Assembly: GCA_900468625.1 (NCBI GenBank) | Contig: UBUL01000044.1 | Span: 1-42,607, forward strand | Direction: 5' to 3' | From: Hyphomicrobiales bacterium | Lineage (GTDB): Bacteria > Pseudomonadota > Alphaproteobacteria > Rhizobiales > Rhizobiaceae | Length of the DNA stretch: 42,607 nt | In this document: in pieces, positions 31,215 through 40,327 of the stretch | How positions within the stretch are numbered: the stretch's first letter is position 1 | How the letters are laid out: every line of letters starts with the position of its first letter | Notes under the pieces: generated by a model | What the model was told of the DNA's origin: nothing | What the model saw: the letters and a program-made list of their open reading frames with translations, nothing else | Databases searched by the model: none | Program-made: the position numbers and the translations under genes

Positions 31215-33182
31215 TCAGTATCGCAAATGGTAGCCGATCGGAAAGAGAGGTTTACGGGTGTCGTGCGGCACATCCGGTTTCTGCACGCGTATGTCGTCCA
31301 TCGATGAAGGAAGCTCGAAAGGCAGCCTACCTTCCGCTTTCTGCTTGCCCTCGATCGCATCGAACAGGGCCGCGTCGCTTGCGCCGAAATTGGCGAGGAT
31401 GGCAGCAGCACGCTCGCGAATTCCGGTGAGGATCGCCGGACGTGCCAGAGAGATGGAGACAATTGTCGGAACCTGCTTCGCCGTCTCCTTGAACGCCTCG
31501 AAGTCCGCATTGCCATCCTTGAAATCGAGATCGCCCTCCTGGTGACGGGAACCGAAGAAATAATTCATGTGCGGCTGCTGATAGGGTGCATTCAGCCGCA
31601 CCAGCGCGAAATCGGCTTCACCGTCTGTGGCAACGACTGTAAACCCTCGGGCGGCCGCCACTTTTGGATCGACGCCGTAAACGAACACTTTCTTGCCGCT
31701 CTGAACCGGCAACAGCTTGGCTTTATTGTCGAGCAGCACCATTGCCCTAGCCTGCGCGGCGTTCGCTTCTGCCGCAAATGCCGGATTGCCGACGATTGCC
31801 TGCGCCTTTTGCGGGTCGACATAGGGATTCTCGAACAGGCCCTGCTCGAATTTCTGGACAAGAATACGAGTTGCGGATTGATCGATGCGCTCTTTGCCTA
31901 TCTTTCCGTCCTTCACCGCTTCGACAAGAAGGTCCGAGGACGTCACTCCGCCAAACTGATCGACACCGGCATTGACGGCTTTGGCGAAGCGGTCGACGCG
32001 GCTCAAATCCTCGACACCCCAAGGCATGCCGAAGGTTTCCTCGTTCAAAGTCGGCTTTACACCGGGCTTCTCACCGTCCAGGCAGGCTCCCTTACAGTCG
32101 TTGGTGATGAGCCAATCACTGAGGATGACACCGTCGAAGCCATATTTTCCGCGCAGGAGGTCGGTCAGAAGCTGCTTGCTGTATCCGGCACCCACTGGCT
32201 CCAGTGGCTTGCCGTCAAGGGTCACGCCATCCAGGATCGAGTATGTCGGCATCACGCCTCCGACCTTTGCTTTGAAGGCTCCCTCGAAAGGAATGAGGTG
32301 CTCGGCAAAATTGTTGCCAGGAAAGGTCGCGTGGCGGCCATAGGCGTTGTGACTGTCGTACCCGTCCTTTGCCGCGCCATAACCGACCCAGTGCTTGGCG
32401 ACCGCGATCACACTGTCTTTGTTGATGCCGTTCTCACCGTTCTGGAACCCTGCGACATAGGCTTCCGCCATGGATTTGGAAAGTTGCGCATCCTCCCCGA
32501 ACGTGCCGTTGATGCGCGGCCAGCGAGGATCGCTGGCAAGATCGACCTGGGGAGACAATGCCTCCTGAATGCCGACGGCGCGATATTCCTGACGGGCAAT
32601 ATCGCCAAACCGCCGCATAAGCGCGGCGTCGCCGATCGCCGCGAACCCGAGGGTTTCAGGCCACTTCGAGAAGCCCCCAGCCGCAACGCTCGCACCCAGC
32701 ACGAACTGAAAGTGATTGCGCGGATCGGTGCTGATCGTCGCCGGAATACCGAGCCGCCCAGCCTCCGAGATCTCTTGGAGCTTGTTGTTTTCTTCAGCCA
32801 GGGCAGCAGGATCGCCGGCCAGCCTGGTGATGAAGGTGACGACCTTGCGCTTATCGATCATGTCCTTGGCACGGCCAAGATCATATTCGGTCCCGACCCC
32901 CATGCCGGAGCCGGGGCCTACGGATGGAGCCGTGCCATGCATCATGAGCCCGGCCTTTTCCTCCAGCGTCATCTGCCTGACGAGATCGGCGGCGCGCTCG
33001 GCAGCCGGCAGGCGCCAGTCCTCGTAAGGATCAAGTTTGCCATTGCGATTGAGATCCTTGAAGGAAAGCCCGTCAATGGTCAGCGTCCTGGCGACGCGAG
33101 CCGAAAGTGCCGGCTGCTCCTGCGATAAAGCTGTTGAAGCGAGCAGCGATATAGCCGCACACAAGGCAATGACCTGTTTCAT
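31215..33182 (-). CDS. exported glycoside hydrolase family 3 protein (beta-glucosidase type)
   Basis: 655 aa with a signal peptide (MKQVIALCAAISLLASTALS), hence periplasmic. The GH3 (beta/alpha)8 domain has the Lys-His motif VAKHWVGYG (K263, H264) and the nucleophile Asp356 in DGVILSDW. The alpha/beta sandwich domain follows to the C-terminus. It lacks the fibronectin-type third domain of longer BglX proteins. GGGAGG lies 6 bases before ATG 33182. It lies 135 bases behind the aromatic operon in the same direction and might release an aromatic aglycone, but its own promoter cannot be excluded. Confidence 0.92.
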   Translation of the reverse strand: MKQVIALCAAISLLASTALSQEQPALSARVARTLTIDGLSFKDLNRNGKLDPYEDWRLPAAERAADLVRQMTLEEKAGLMMHGTAPSVGPGSGMGVGTEYDLGRAKDMIDKRKVVTFITRLAGDPAALAEENNKLQEISEAGRLGIPATISTDPRNHFQFVLGASVAAGGFSKWPETLGFAAIGDAALMRRFGDIARQEYRAVGIQEALSPQVDLASDPRWPRINGTFGEDAQLSKSMAEAYVAGFQNGENGINKDSVIAVAKHWVGYGAAKDGYDSHNAYGRHATFPGNNFAEHLIPFEGAFKAKVGGVMPTYSILDGVTLDGKPLEPVGAGYSKQLLTDLLRGKYGFDGVILSDWLITNDCKGACLDGEKPGVKPTLNEETFGMPWGVEDLSRVDRFAKAVNAGVDQFGGVTSSDLLVEAVKDGKIGKERIDQSATRILVQKFEQGLFENPYVDPQKAQAIVGNPAFAAEANAAQARAMVLLDNKAKLLPVQSGKKVFVYGVDPKVAAARGFTVVATDGEADFALVRLNAPYQQPHMNYFFGSRHQEGDLDFKDGNADFEAFKETAKQVPTIVSISLARPAILTGIRERAAAILANFGASDAALFDAIEGKQKAEGRLPFELPSSMDDIRVQKPDVPHDTRKPLFPIGYHLRY

Positions 33183-33317
33183 GGCATTCCTCCCGAAAGA
33201 ATTTCAATCGATCCCGGCAAATTGAAGGGGCGCAAACCGCGCCGCCTCATCTGCTTTGGCGGACCCTGTCGGCTCGCCGGCCCCCATCAATTCGCAACCG
33301 CGAACTGTAAGAATATA

Positions 33318-34166
33318 CTAACCTAGTTCGTCGACGATCGGGTTGCTGAGAATGCCGAGCCTGTCGATCTCCACCTCCACGACGTCTCCCGGCTTCATCC
33401 ACAGCGGCGGCTGCCGCTTGGCGCCAACCCCGCCTGGTGTGCCGCTGACAATGACGTCACCCGGCTCCAGGCGCGTGAAGCTGGAGCAATATTCGATCTG
33501 CCGGGCAATATCGAAGATCATCTGACCGAAGATAGCGTCCTGCACGACAGCCCCATTGAGACGCGTCTGAATGCGAAGATCGGGCAGAGGACCGAGCTCA
33601 TCCGGCGTCATCATCCAAGGCCCGAAGGCGCCCGTATCGGGGAAATTTTTGCCCGGCGTGAACTGATGCGTGTGACGCTGGAAATCACGCACGCTGCCGT
33701 CATTGTAGCAGGCATAGCCGGCAACGTAGCCTATGGCCTCGTCGCGGGTGATGTAACGACCTGATTTGCCGATGATGACCGCCAGCTCACCTTCGAAATC
33801 GAGCTCGGTCGATACTTTCGGGCGCACGATCGGGGCGAGATGGCCGGTCTGGCTATTGGCATAGCGGGCAAAGATCGTCGGATTTTCCACCTCTGCACGC
33901 CCCGTCTCCTTGCGATGCATTTCATAGTTCAGGCCGACACAGAGGATCTTGTCGGGATTGGGGATTACCGGCAGCCATTCGATTTCACCGAGCGGCGTGG
34001 CGGCAGCGGAGGCGGCTGCTTTGGCAACGCCGGCAAGACCGGCTGCCACAGCCGATTTGAGATCGGCATAGCGCGATGCGAGAACCGCGCCGGCATCGAG
34101 GAAGCGATCGTTTTCGATGACGCCCCAGGTCGTGCGGCCGGCGATCTTGACGGTGGACAGTCTCAT
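33318..34166 (-). CDS. fumarylacetoacetate hydrolase (FAH) family protein
   Basis: 282 aa. The C-terminal FAH domain has the metal ligands E125 and E127 in LDFEGELAV and D156 in YNDGSVRD, plus ILCVGLNYEMHRKET and the end block LEPGDVIVSGTPGGVG. Family members hydrolyse or isomerise ring-cleavage products such as fumarylpyruvate, acylpyruvates or 2-hydroxyhepta-2,4-diene-1,7-dioate. It is the last gene of the leftward aromatic operon and fits as the enzyme after extradiol cleavage. AGGAGC is 8 bases before ATG 34166. Confidence 0.92.
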   Translation of the reverse strand: MRLSTVKIAGRTTWGVIENDRFLDAGAVLASRYADLKSAVAAGLAGVAKAAASAAATPLGEIEWLPVIPNPDKILCVGLNYEMHRKETGRAEVENPTIFARYANSQTGHLAPIVRPKVSTELDFEGELAVIIGKSGRYITRDEAIGYVAGYACYNDGSVRDFQRHTHQFTPGKNFPDTGAFGPWMMTPDELGPLPDLRIQTRLNGAVVQDAIFGQMIFDIARQIEYCSSFTRLEPGDVIVSGTPGGVGAKRQPPLWMKPGDVVEVEIDRLGILSNPIVDELG

Positions 34167-34208
34167 GGTTCTTGCTCCTGTAGGGGTCAGACTGGGTGGC
34201 GGGCGCTT

Positions 34209-35519
34209 TCACACCCGCTGCATTTGATCGGCGAAGCGCGTTATCCTGCCGAAGCGTTCAATGGTGCGATCCGGAAAGATCAGCGCGAAGGCGGAAATTG
34301 CGCCGATGATGAGGATTGCAGCCGTGAACAACATGGCGTTTGCATAACCGGCCGCGACATGATCGGGTCCGGCGGCCTGTACGATCATGCCCGTGACGGC
34401 GTTGGATGCGAGTGCGGACACCGCATTTGCCGAATAGATCACGACGATCAGCCGGCCGCGCTGGACGGCGGGTGCGACGCTACCGAGCGTGATCGGGCCG
34501 TAGATCGTCGTAAGACTCGGAGCGGCAAAGGCGATCGCGATCAGCGCCAGTTGCAGCGGGCCGCTAACATGAACCGAGGCGATCAGCGCCAGGCCACTGA
34601 CGAGAAGCGCATAGCCCGAAGCGCTACCGAGGGCGGCGCGCTTGCTCACGCCCTTCTGAAGCATGCGCTGCGCAATCCACGAGCCGACCAGCAACAGCGG
34701 CGACTGGAAGATATAGACGGCCGAAATGATTGAGCCAGTCTGGGTCTGTGAATAGCCGAGACCCTGCTGCAGGAGGGGCGGCAGCCATGTGGCCGACATG
34801 CCGACGATCCAGTAAGACATGGTCGACATGATGATAACGCCGATCACGGTCGGGTCGAGCCAGAGCTTGTGGGCTGGAATCGGGGTCTCGCCCGCCACGG
34901 CTCGGGCCTTTTCATTCTCTGCGACCGCATGCGGCCCCTCACCGCCGATGAGTAGCCACGCAATGATCCAGGCGACGCCGATCAGCCCGCAGAAAAGGAA
35001 GCCCGAACGCCAGCCATAATTGACGATCACATAGGTTAGGATCGGTCCACCGGCGAGCAGGCCGACACTGATGCCTTGCAGCACGACGGCGCTCGGGACG
35101 CTCCGCTTTTGCGGGCTGAACCAATTATGGCAAGCATGCAATGCCGTCGGCAGTCCGGGTCCCTCTCCAAGGCCGAGCAAAATGCGGCAGGCGACCAGAA
35201 CGGTGACCGAACTGGTGAAATAGATCGGGATCTGCGCGATCGACCAGATTGCCGCGAGGATGACAAGGATCCATTTGACGGGGACGCGACCGATCACGAA
35301 AAGGCCGACGAGAACGCCAGAAATGGAGAACAAAAGAAAGAAACTGCTGCCGATCAACCCGAACTGCTGTGGCGAAATACCAAGGTCTTTCATGATCGAC
35401 ACCGCGGAAAGGCCGAAGACCAGCTTGTCGAAGAAGTTCAGCGTCTGGAACAGGAAAAGCAGGATAAGGACGGCAAAAGGTTGCCATTTATTGGTTGTAT
35501 CGGCGATTGACTCGGACAT
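34209..35519 (-). CDS. MFS transporter, anion:cation symporter type
   Basis: 436 aa, twelve predicted membrane helices. The start was placed at ATG 35519 (GGGAGG 6 bases upstream), although the frame extends to 35570. N-terminal loop pattern FFDKLVFGLSAVSIMKDLGI with the MFS A-motif-like region around LVGLFVIGRVPVKWIL resembles the ACS family that imports organic acids such as phthalate, tartrate or hexuronates. Its place inside the aromatic operon suggests import of the aromatic acid. It lies 47 bases after the hydroxylase gene. Confidence 0.88.
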   Translation of the reverse strand: MSESIADTTNKWQPFAVLILLFLFQTLNFFDKLVFGLSAVSIMKDLGISPQQFGLIGSSFFLLFSISGVLVGLFVIGRVPVKWILVILAAIWSIAQIPIYFTSSVTVLVACRILLGLGEGPGLPTALHACHNWFSPQKRSVPSAVVLQGISVGLLAGGPILTYVIVNYGWRSGFLFCGLIGVAWIIAWLLIGGEGPHAVAENEKARAVAGETPIPAHKLWLDPTVIGVIIMSTMSYWIVGMSATWLPPLLQQGLGYSQTQTGSIISAVYIFQSPLLLVGSWIAQRMLQKGVSKRAALGSASGYALLVSGLALIASVHVSGPLQLALIAIAFAAPSLTTIYGPITLGSVAPAVQRGRLIVVIYSANAVSALASNAVTGMIVQAAGPDHVAAGYANAMLFTAAILIIGAISAFALIFPDRTIERFGRITRFADQMQRV

Positions 35520-35566
35520 GTGTTCCTCCCAGAACCTCAATGAAAACTGCAATTGCCGACGCTGCC

Positions 35567-37144
35567 TCAAGCGAGACGCGTCCGTAGATCGGCGATCTGC
35601 TGGCGAAGCGCCTCGATGCTGCGGGCAGCGCCAAAGACATAGTGGTCAGGACGCACGAGCGCGGCGACCGCGCCATGCCGGTCGAACCAGGCGGAAAGCA
35701 CACCGTCCTTCTCCCGGAGTGCCGACGGGTCGATTGCATCGGCATCCTTGGGCACAACAGCCTTCACCACGATCCCGTCGATCGTTTCGGCCAGTGTCTG
35801 TCCTTCTGCCACGCCGATCTGGCGGCCATCGAGAACCAGCCGCCATTCCGGCCCGGTGAAGGCGTCCATCAGGCGCTGACCCGAACCTTCGACGATCGCA
35901 GGCTGCGGAAACAGCAATCCGCGTGCCGGCGTGCCGTCCTCGGCGATCAGGCCGTCCTCGATGGGCGGGACGATTTCCTGGCGAGTCATGGTCAGTGGCT
36001 GACCGCCGCCCTCTGCAAGAATGCGGGCGTCGCGCGCGGCGGCGGCGACGGGATCGCGTTCACAGATCGTCTGGCCGATCGCCTTGATCTTGCCGGTCAG
36101 CGCCTGCACATGCCGCTTGCGTTCCACCGTGTAGGTGTCCAGCAGCGCCTCAGAAGATTGTCCCTTCAGGATGCGATCGAGCCGCCAGACGAGATTGGAA
36201 ACGTCGCGCAGGCCCTGGCACATGCCCTGTCCGATAAAGGGCGGCTGCTGATGCGCGGCATCGCCGGCGATAAGCACCCTGCCCCGCCCCCATACGTCGG
36301 CAACGAGTGCATGAAAACGGTAGGCGGCGGCACGCCACAGCTCACCGTCTTCGGGTAGCAGCCAGGGCGACAGCAGCCGCCAGACATTGTCGGGCTTTTC
36401 CATCTCGCGTGGGTCCTCGCCCGGCAGAAGCATGATTTCCCATCGGCGGTGGTTCTTTGGCCCCATGATGTAGCTTGTGGGGCGCGTTGGATTGCAGAAC
36501 TGGGCTGAAGTCTGCGGCAGATTGGCAAGTGCTGCCTCGTGCACCTGCACATCGACCACGAGCCACGGCTCGTCGAAGACGAGATCTTCAAGCTTCATTC
36601 CGGACAGTTCGCGCACGCGGCTCCAGGCACCGTCACAGCCGATTACATATTTTGCGGCGACCTTGCGACTTTTGCTGGACAAATCCTGAAGCGTCGCGAC
36701 CACCTCATCCGCCCGTGGGTCGAGATCGACCATTTCCGTGCCAAGCTCTGTCGTCACGCAGTCGAAGCTCTCGGCATGACGCCTCAAGACGGCCTCGACA
36801 GGAGGCTGGGTAAACACCATGCTCGGTGTGTATCCGAGCGGATAAGGTTCAGGCACCATGTCGATGCGGCGGATGAGTTGTCCCTCGACGCCGAAGTGCT
36901 GAGATGCTGTGAATGGTGCGATATGGGGAAGCACCTCGTCGGCAATGCCCATATTGTCGAAATGGCGCAGGATTTCATGGTCGAGCGCGATGGCGCGCGG
37001 CTTGTCGTAAATATCGATCAGCCGATCGACGACGAGTGTGGAATGGCCTCGCGCACCGAGCATGCCGGCGGCCACGGCTCCAGCCGGGCCGAACCCGACC
37101 ACCAGCACATCATAGCGGTTCGAAATATCATTGTCGTTCTTCAC
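35567..37144 (-). CDS. FAD-dependent aromatic hydroxylase (MhpA/PheA-type monooxygenase)
   Basis: 525 aa. Rossmann FAD motif YDVLVVGFGPAGAVAAGMLG, the DG motif CDGAWSRVRELSG, and the GD motif VLIAGDAAHQQPPFIGQGMC (His-Gln rich, as in 3-(3-hydroxyphenyl)propionate hydroxylases). A C-terminal thioredoxin-like domain from about residue 400 has DHYVFGAARS near the end. It should hydroxylate a phenolic ring using NAD(P)H and O2. The start is GTG 37144, as no ATG precedes the FAD motif. It lies 33 bases after the dioxygenase gene. Confidence 0.9.
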   Translation of the reverse strand: MKNDNDISNRYDVLVVGFGPAGAVAAGMLGARGHSTLVVDRLIDIYDKPRAIALDHEILRHFDNMGIADEVLPHIAPFTASQHFGVEGQLIRRIDMVPEPYPLGYTPSMVFTQPPVEAVLRRHAESFDCVTTELGTEMVDLDPRADEVVATLQDLSSKSRKVAAKYVIGCDGAWSRVRELSGMKLEDLVFDEPWLVVDVQVHEAALANLPQTSAQFCNPTRPTSYIMGPKNHRRWEIMLLPGEDPREMEKPDNVWRLLSPWLLPEDGELWRAAAYRFHALVADVWGRGRVLIAGDAAHQQPPFIGQGMCQGLRDVSNLVWRLDRILKGQSSEALLDTYTVERKRHVQALTGKIKAIGQTICERDPVAAAARDARILAEGGGQPLTMTRQEIVPPIEDGLIAEDGTPARGLLFPQPAIVEGSGQRLMDAFTGPEWRLVLDGRQIGVAEGQTLAETIDGIVVKAVVPKDADAIDPSALREKDGVLSAWFDRHGAVAALVRPDHYVFGAARSIEALRQQIADLRTRLA

Positions 37145-37177
37145 GGGGCATGCCTCTGCAAATGTCTATGGGGCGCA

Positions 37178-38071
37178 TCAGGCGCCGGAAAAGCCAATGG
37201 AAATCTGCGCCTTCTTGCAGGCGTCACTCTTTGGAGGCGCAATGCCCCAGTGGTCAGTCCGGCCAGGTGGCCAGACCCACTCCTCCGGGCCTCGAGCCCG
37301 GTAGCCGTCGTCCACCTGCAGGACTTCCGCGGTGTATTCGATCACCACACCCTGCGGATCGACAAAATAGGCGAAGACATTGTCGCCCGGCCCATGCCGA
37401 CCGACACCCCAGCCGATCGGATAGCCGTGATCGACGACGCGGCCCGAGCCTCGCATGACGGATTCGAGATCGGGCATCAGGAAGGCGACATGGTTCAGCC
37501 CGTTTGACGGCGCTTCAGCCAGCACGATCGCATGATGGTCGTCGTTGCAGCGCAGGAAGGCCATAAGCCTCGATCGATCCGTCAAGCGAAAACCCAGGAC
37601 ATCGCGATAGAAGGCCGAAAGTGCCTCGATCTGACTGCTGTTGATGTTGACATGAGCGAGACGCCCCGGCCTGCTGGCAACCACGCGCCCCTGCTTGCGG
37701 AGGTCACCGCACACAAATTCCAGCACAGAGCCTTGTGGCTCGCGGATAACGAAGCGCTCGCCGTGCGCAGGCCCGTCGGCGGGTCCGATGTCGCGCAGGA
37801 CAGTACAGCCTGCGGCAATCGTCTTTGCGAAAAGCGACGCCAGCGCTTCAGCCGAACCGACGCGAAAACTGATCTTGCGCAATTCCGAACGGTTGCTTTG
37901 CTTTAGCTCCAACACATGAAAATCAGCACCCGTTGCCGCCAGGAAAACCTTGCCCTCCACTTCGGCGACGACATCCAGGCCCCAGACGCGGGTATAGAAA
38001 TCGACAGACGACGCGAGATCGGGCGTACCCAGTTCCACGCTGCGCAAAGCGATGACAGGAAATTCAGTCAT
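37178..38071 (-). CDS. VOC-family extradiol ring-cleavage dioxygenase
   Basis: 297 aa with the two-module layout of type I extradiol dioxygenases. The iron ligands are visible in the second module: H140 in RLAHVNINS, H194 in GLNHVAFLM and E245 in VVIEYTAEV; the first module (about 8-120) has lost them, as is usual. The active-site His in GVGRHGPGDNVFAYF is present. It should cleave a catechol-type ring produced by the neighbouring hydroxylase. Its gene starts 4 bases after the amidohydrolase stop codon. Confidence 0.9.
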   Translation of the reverse strand: MTEFPVIALRSVELGTPDLASSVDFYTRVWGLDVVAEVEGKVFLAATGADFHVLELKQSNRSELRKISFRVGSAEALASLFAKTIAAGCTVLRDIGPADGPAHGERFVIREPQGSVLEFVCGDLRKQGRVVASRPGRLAHVNINSSQIEALSAFYRDVLGFRLTDRSRLMAFLRCNDDHHAIVLAEAPSNGLNHVAFLMPDLESVMRGSGRVVDHGYPIGWGVGRHGPGDNVFAYFVDPQGVVIEYTAEVLQVDDGYRARGPEEWVWPPGRTDHWGIAPPKSDACKKAQISIGFSGA

Positions 38072-38075
38072 AAGG

Positions 38076-39128
38076 TCAAACCTCGTCCAAGCCCAGAAAC
38101 GCTCGCGCGTTCGCGAATGTCAGGCGCTCGCGCAACTTTTCGTCGGCGAACGCTTCCTGGATGCGAGCGACAGGCTCGTTCTCACGGAAATTGAAGGGAT
38201 AGTCGGTTCCGAGCAGCACGCGCTCCTCACCGAAGACGGCGACGAGATGGCGCAGCATGTTCGCGTCAAAGACCAGCGAGTCCACATAGAAACGTCGCGC
38301 CTGCATAGCAGGGCTCTCCGTCATGATCTCGTTGAGCGCCGGGAAAGCGGAATAGCCCTGCTCCAGCCGCGGCAGCAGCGAGGCAAATGTGCCGCCGCCA
38401 TGACTGAAGGCGATCCGCAGCTTCGGGAGTTTCTGAAGCAGCCCGCCGGTAATCATGGATGCAGCCGCCAATCCGACATCGGTCGGGTAGCCGAGCACCT
38501 GCTGAAGCGGCCCCGGCCCGAGCAGCCTGTCCATGCCAGCCGGACGCACCGCATGTACGAAGACCGCAGCGCCAAGCCTCTCGGCTTCCGCAAAGAATGG
38601 GTGGAAACGAGGATCGCCGATCGGCACGCCATTGATATTGCTGCCGATCTCAACTCCACGAAAGCCGAGCTCGCCGACGATGCGATGCAATTCGAGAATT
38701 GCAAGATCAATATCCTGAAGCGGAACACCTCCGAGCCCGACGAAACGCCCCTCACTCCCCCCTGTGATCGCCGCGATCGCATCGTTGACGTATCGAACAA
38801 GGTCGCGGGCTGCGTTCGTTTCGATCCAGTAACTGAACAGTTCCGGCATGGGAGACAGCGCCTGAATGCGGATGCCGGTCCGGTCCATCTCCTCCAGCCG
38901 CCGCTCGGCGACCCAGCAGGCATCGCTGACAGTGCGATAGCGCTTGTCGTCGATGACGACCGTTGCGTGGCAGGTATCTGCGGCAACCATCGAAGGCCAG
39001 CCACGGATCGAGGCACCCCCTGCCGGAAACGGAAAATGGGCGGGCACAACGTGACAGTGGATATCAATGCCGCAGCAAGCGCAGCCACTCGCAAAGGCGC
39101 CTGTCGCTCCCCCTTTCGCTCCGCTCAT
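38076..39128 (-). CDS. amidohydrolase 2 family protein (ACMSD/decarboxylase type)
   Basis: 350 aa from ATG 39128 (GGAGGATTCG just upstream; a start at 39149 is less likely). HxH metal motif at H24/H26 in IDIHCHVVPAHF, the FVHAVRP strand, LRIAFSHGGGTFASLLPRLE, and the catalytic Asp in LLGTDYPFNF. The family includes aminocarboxymuconate semialdehyde decarboxylase and resorcylate-type nonoxidative decarboxylases, so it may decarboxylate an aromatic acid or ring-cleavage product. First gene of the leftward operon, divergent from gntR. Confidence 0.88.
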   Translation of the reverse strand: MSGAKGGATGAFASGCACCGIDIHCHVVPAHFPFPAGGASIRGWPSMVAADTCHATVVIDDKRYRTVSDACWVAERRLEEMDRTGIRIQALSPMPELFSYWIETNAARDLVRYVNDAIAAITGGSEGRFVGLGGVPLQDIDLAILELHRIVGELGFRGVEIGSNINGVPIGDPRFHPFFAEAERLGAAVFVHAVRPAGMDRLLGPGPLQQVLGYPTDVGLAAASMITGGLLQKLPKLRIAFSHGGGTFASLLPRLEQGYSAFPALNEIMTESPAMQARRFYVDSLVFDANMLRHLVAVFGEERVLLGTDYPFNFRENEPVARIQEAFADEKLRERLTFANARAFLGLDEV

Positions 39129-39161
39129 CGAATCCTCCGTCGTTAACACCCCTCATAATGT

Positions 39162-39199
39162 ACAAAATTTTTGTCGTAAAGATAAAATTTATAAATTTT
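39162..39199. promoter_or_regulatory. two AT-rich palindromes, candidate GntR operators
   Basis: ACAAAA-T-TTTTGT (39162-39174) and the perfect 16-bp dyad AAAATTTATAAATTTT (39184-39199), between the divergent amidohydrolase and gntR genes. The second touches the -35 of the gntR promoter. Their sequences differ, so only one may be the true site, or one may simply be AT-rich promoter DNA. Confidence 0.4.
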
Positions 39200-39226
39200 G
39201 CGCCGACACTTCCTCGTGTATATAAA
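39198..39226 (+). promoter_or_regulatory. sigma-70-type promoter of gntR
   Basis: TTGCGC (39198-39203), 17-base spacer, TATAAA (39221-39226), 26 bases before ATG 39253. The upstream palindrome overlaps the -35, consistent with autorepression. Confidence 0.45.
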
Positions 39227-39252
39227 AAGCGATTTGCAAGCCAGAGATCACC

Positions 39253-39975
39253 ATGAACGTCAACTTGCTGAAGAATGGGGCCGAAAGCCCCGCGACATTG
39301 GCAACCAGCATCTATGAGCAGCTGAAGGCCGACATTCTCTCAACGCGCCTGGAGCCTGGCCGCAAGCTGCAATTGCGCTTTCTGATCGAGCATTACGATG
39401 CCGGCCAGACACCGCTACGCGAGGCGCTGAACCGACTGACGACAGAGGATCTCGTCATCGGAAAGGAGCAGCGCGGCTTCTTCGTCAAACCCATCAGCCT
39501 GGATGAATTGCATGAGCTGACGAAAACGCGCTGTTGGGTGGAGACGCTGGCGCTGCGGGAATCAATGGCGAATGCAACGCCCGACTGGGAAGAGGCGCTT
39601 CTGGTCGCCCATCACCGGCTGGAGCGCATCCCACGTTCACTCAACCCGGAACACTTCGAGGACAATCCGGAATGGGAAAGGCTTCATCGCGCTTTTCACG
39701 CGCTGCTGATCGGCGGCTGCGGATCGCGGCCGTTGATAGGCTTTTGCGAGCAACTCGCCGATAGGCTCTACCGCTATCGTGCACTTTCGATCCGCAAGGC
39801 CTTTCGCGTGCGCAAGGTCAGTGACGAGCATGCGCGTATCCTCAAAGCCGTACTTGATCGGGATGCCGCGGAAGCTGAACGGTTGCTGCAGCAGCATTAC
39901 GAGAAGACAGCTGAGATCATCCGAACTGATCTTGGCGCGACAAATAACGACGCTGCCGCCACAATAGATGGCTAA
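39253..39975 (+). CDS. GntR-family regulator, FCD (FadR) subfamily
   Basis: 240 aa. N-terminal winged helix SIYEQLKADILSTRLEPGRK, then DAGQTPLREALNRLTTEDLV. The C-terminal all-helical FCD effector domain (about 90-225) has the expected metal-site residues, including His in RLHRAFHALLIGGC and DEHARILKAVLDRD. Such proteins usually repress a divergent catabolic operon until its acid substrate binds. It is divergent from the amidohydrolase-hydroxylase operon and therefore its likely regulator. Confidence 0.92.
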   Translation: MNVNLLKNGAESPATLATSIYEQLKADILSTRLEPGRKLQLRFLIEHYDAGQTPLREALNRLTTEDLVIGKEQRGFFVKPISLDELHELTKTRCWVETLALRESMANATPDWEEALLVAHHRLERIPRSLNPEHFEDNPEWERLHRAFHALLIGGCGSRPLIGFCEQLADRLYRYRALSIRKAFRVRKVSDEHARILKAVLDRDAAEAERLLQQHYEKTAEIIRTDLGATNNDAAATIDG

Positions 39976-40003
39976 GCCGCAATCAAAGCGCTGGATGTCG
40001 ATT

Positions 40004-40022
40004 CTTACCTAGCGCAGGTAAG
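40004..40022 (+). terminator. short hairpin after gntR
   Basis: CTTACCT-AGCGC-AGGTAAG, a perfect 7-bp stem with a 5-base loop, 28 bases after the gntR stop. Only a weak T-rich tract follows about 17 bases later, so termination is tentative. Confidence 0.3.
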
Positions 40023-40042
40023 AGGAGCTTGTTCGATCCTTT

Positions 40043-40327
40043 TTAGTTAAAAGGGTGAACCAAAGACCCTGTTCCTTCGTAACCGGTGTTCCGCTCCCAT
40101 GTTGTAGTTGCCGCCGTGATCGGCTTTTCATGGACGAGCAACGAGCGTTTCTCCATAGACCCCGGCTCAAGGGCCGCATCGATCAAACGCTCCTTCTCGA
40201 TAGGATCAGACCACCGCTTTCCATTGCGAAGAACCTTCGTCACCCGAAGCGACCCGGATGAGCCCACGCCAGTCAATGTCATTATGTCCACAGTCTCCGT
40301 TGTGGACATAGAATCAATCAAGGCCAT
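40043..40327 (-). pseudogene. possible IS66-type accessory ORF remnant
   Basis: 94 codons. The middle part SLRVTKVLRNGKRWSDPIEK, then ERLIDAALEPGS, resembles the start of the small IS66 protein TnpA, where a helix-turn-helix should follow. Here the sequence after EPGS is unlike the family, which suggests a frameshift or deletion. No inverted repeats or other IS66 genes are seen. Identification is from memory of the family and uncertain. Confidence 0.35.

Noticed and set aside
31542..33128. Open frame of 528 codons antisense to the GH3 gene
   Set aside because: It mirrors the codon pattern of a GC-rich, clearly conserved gene on the other strand, has no ribosome site and shows no family motif.
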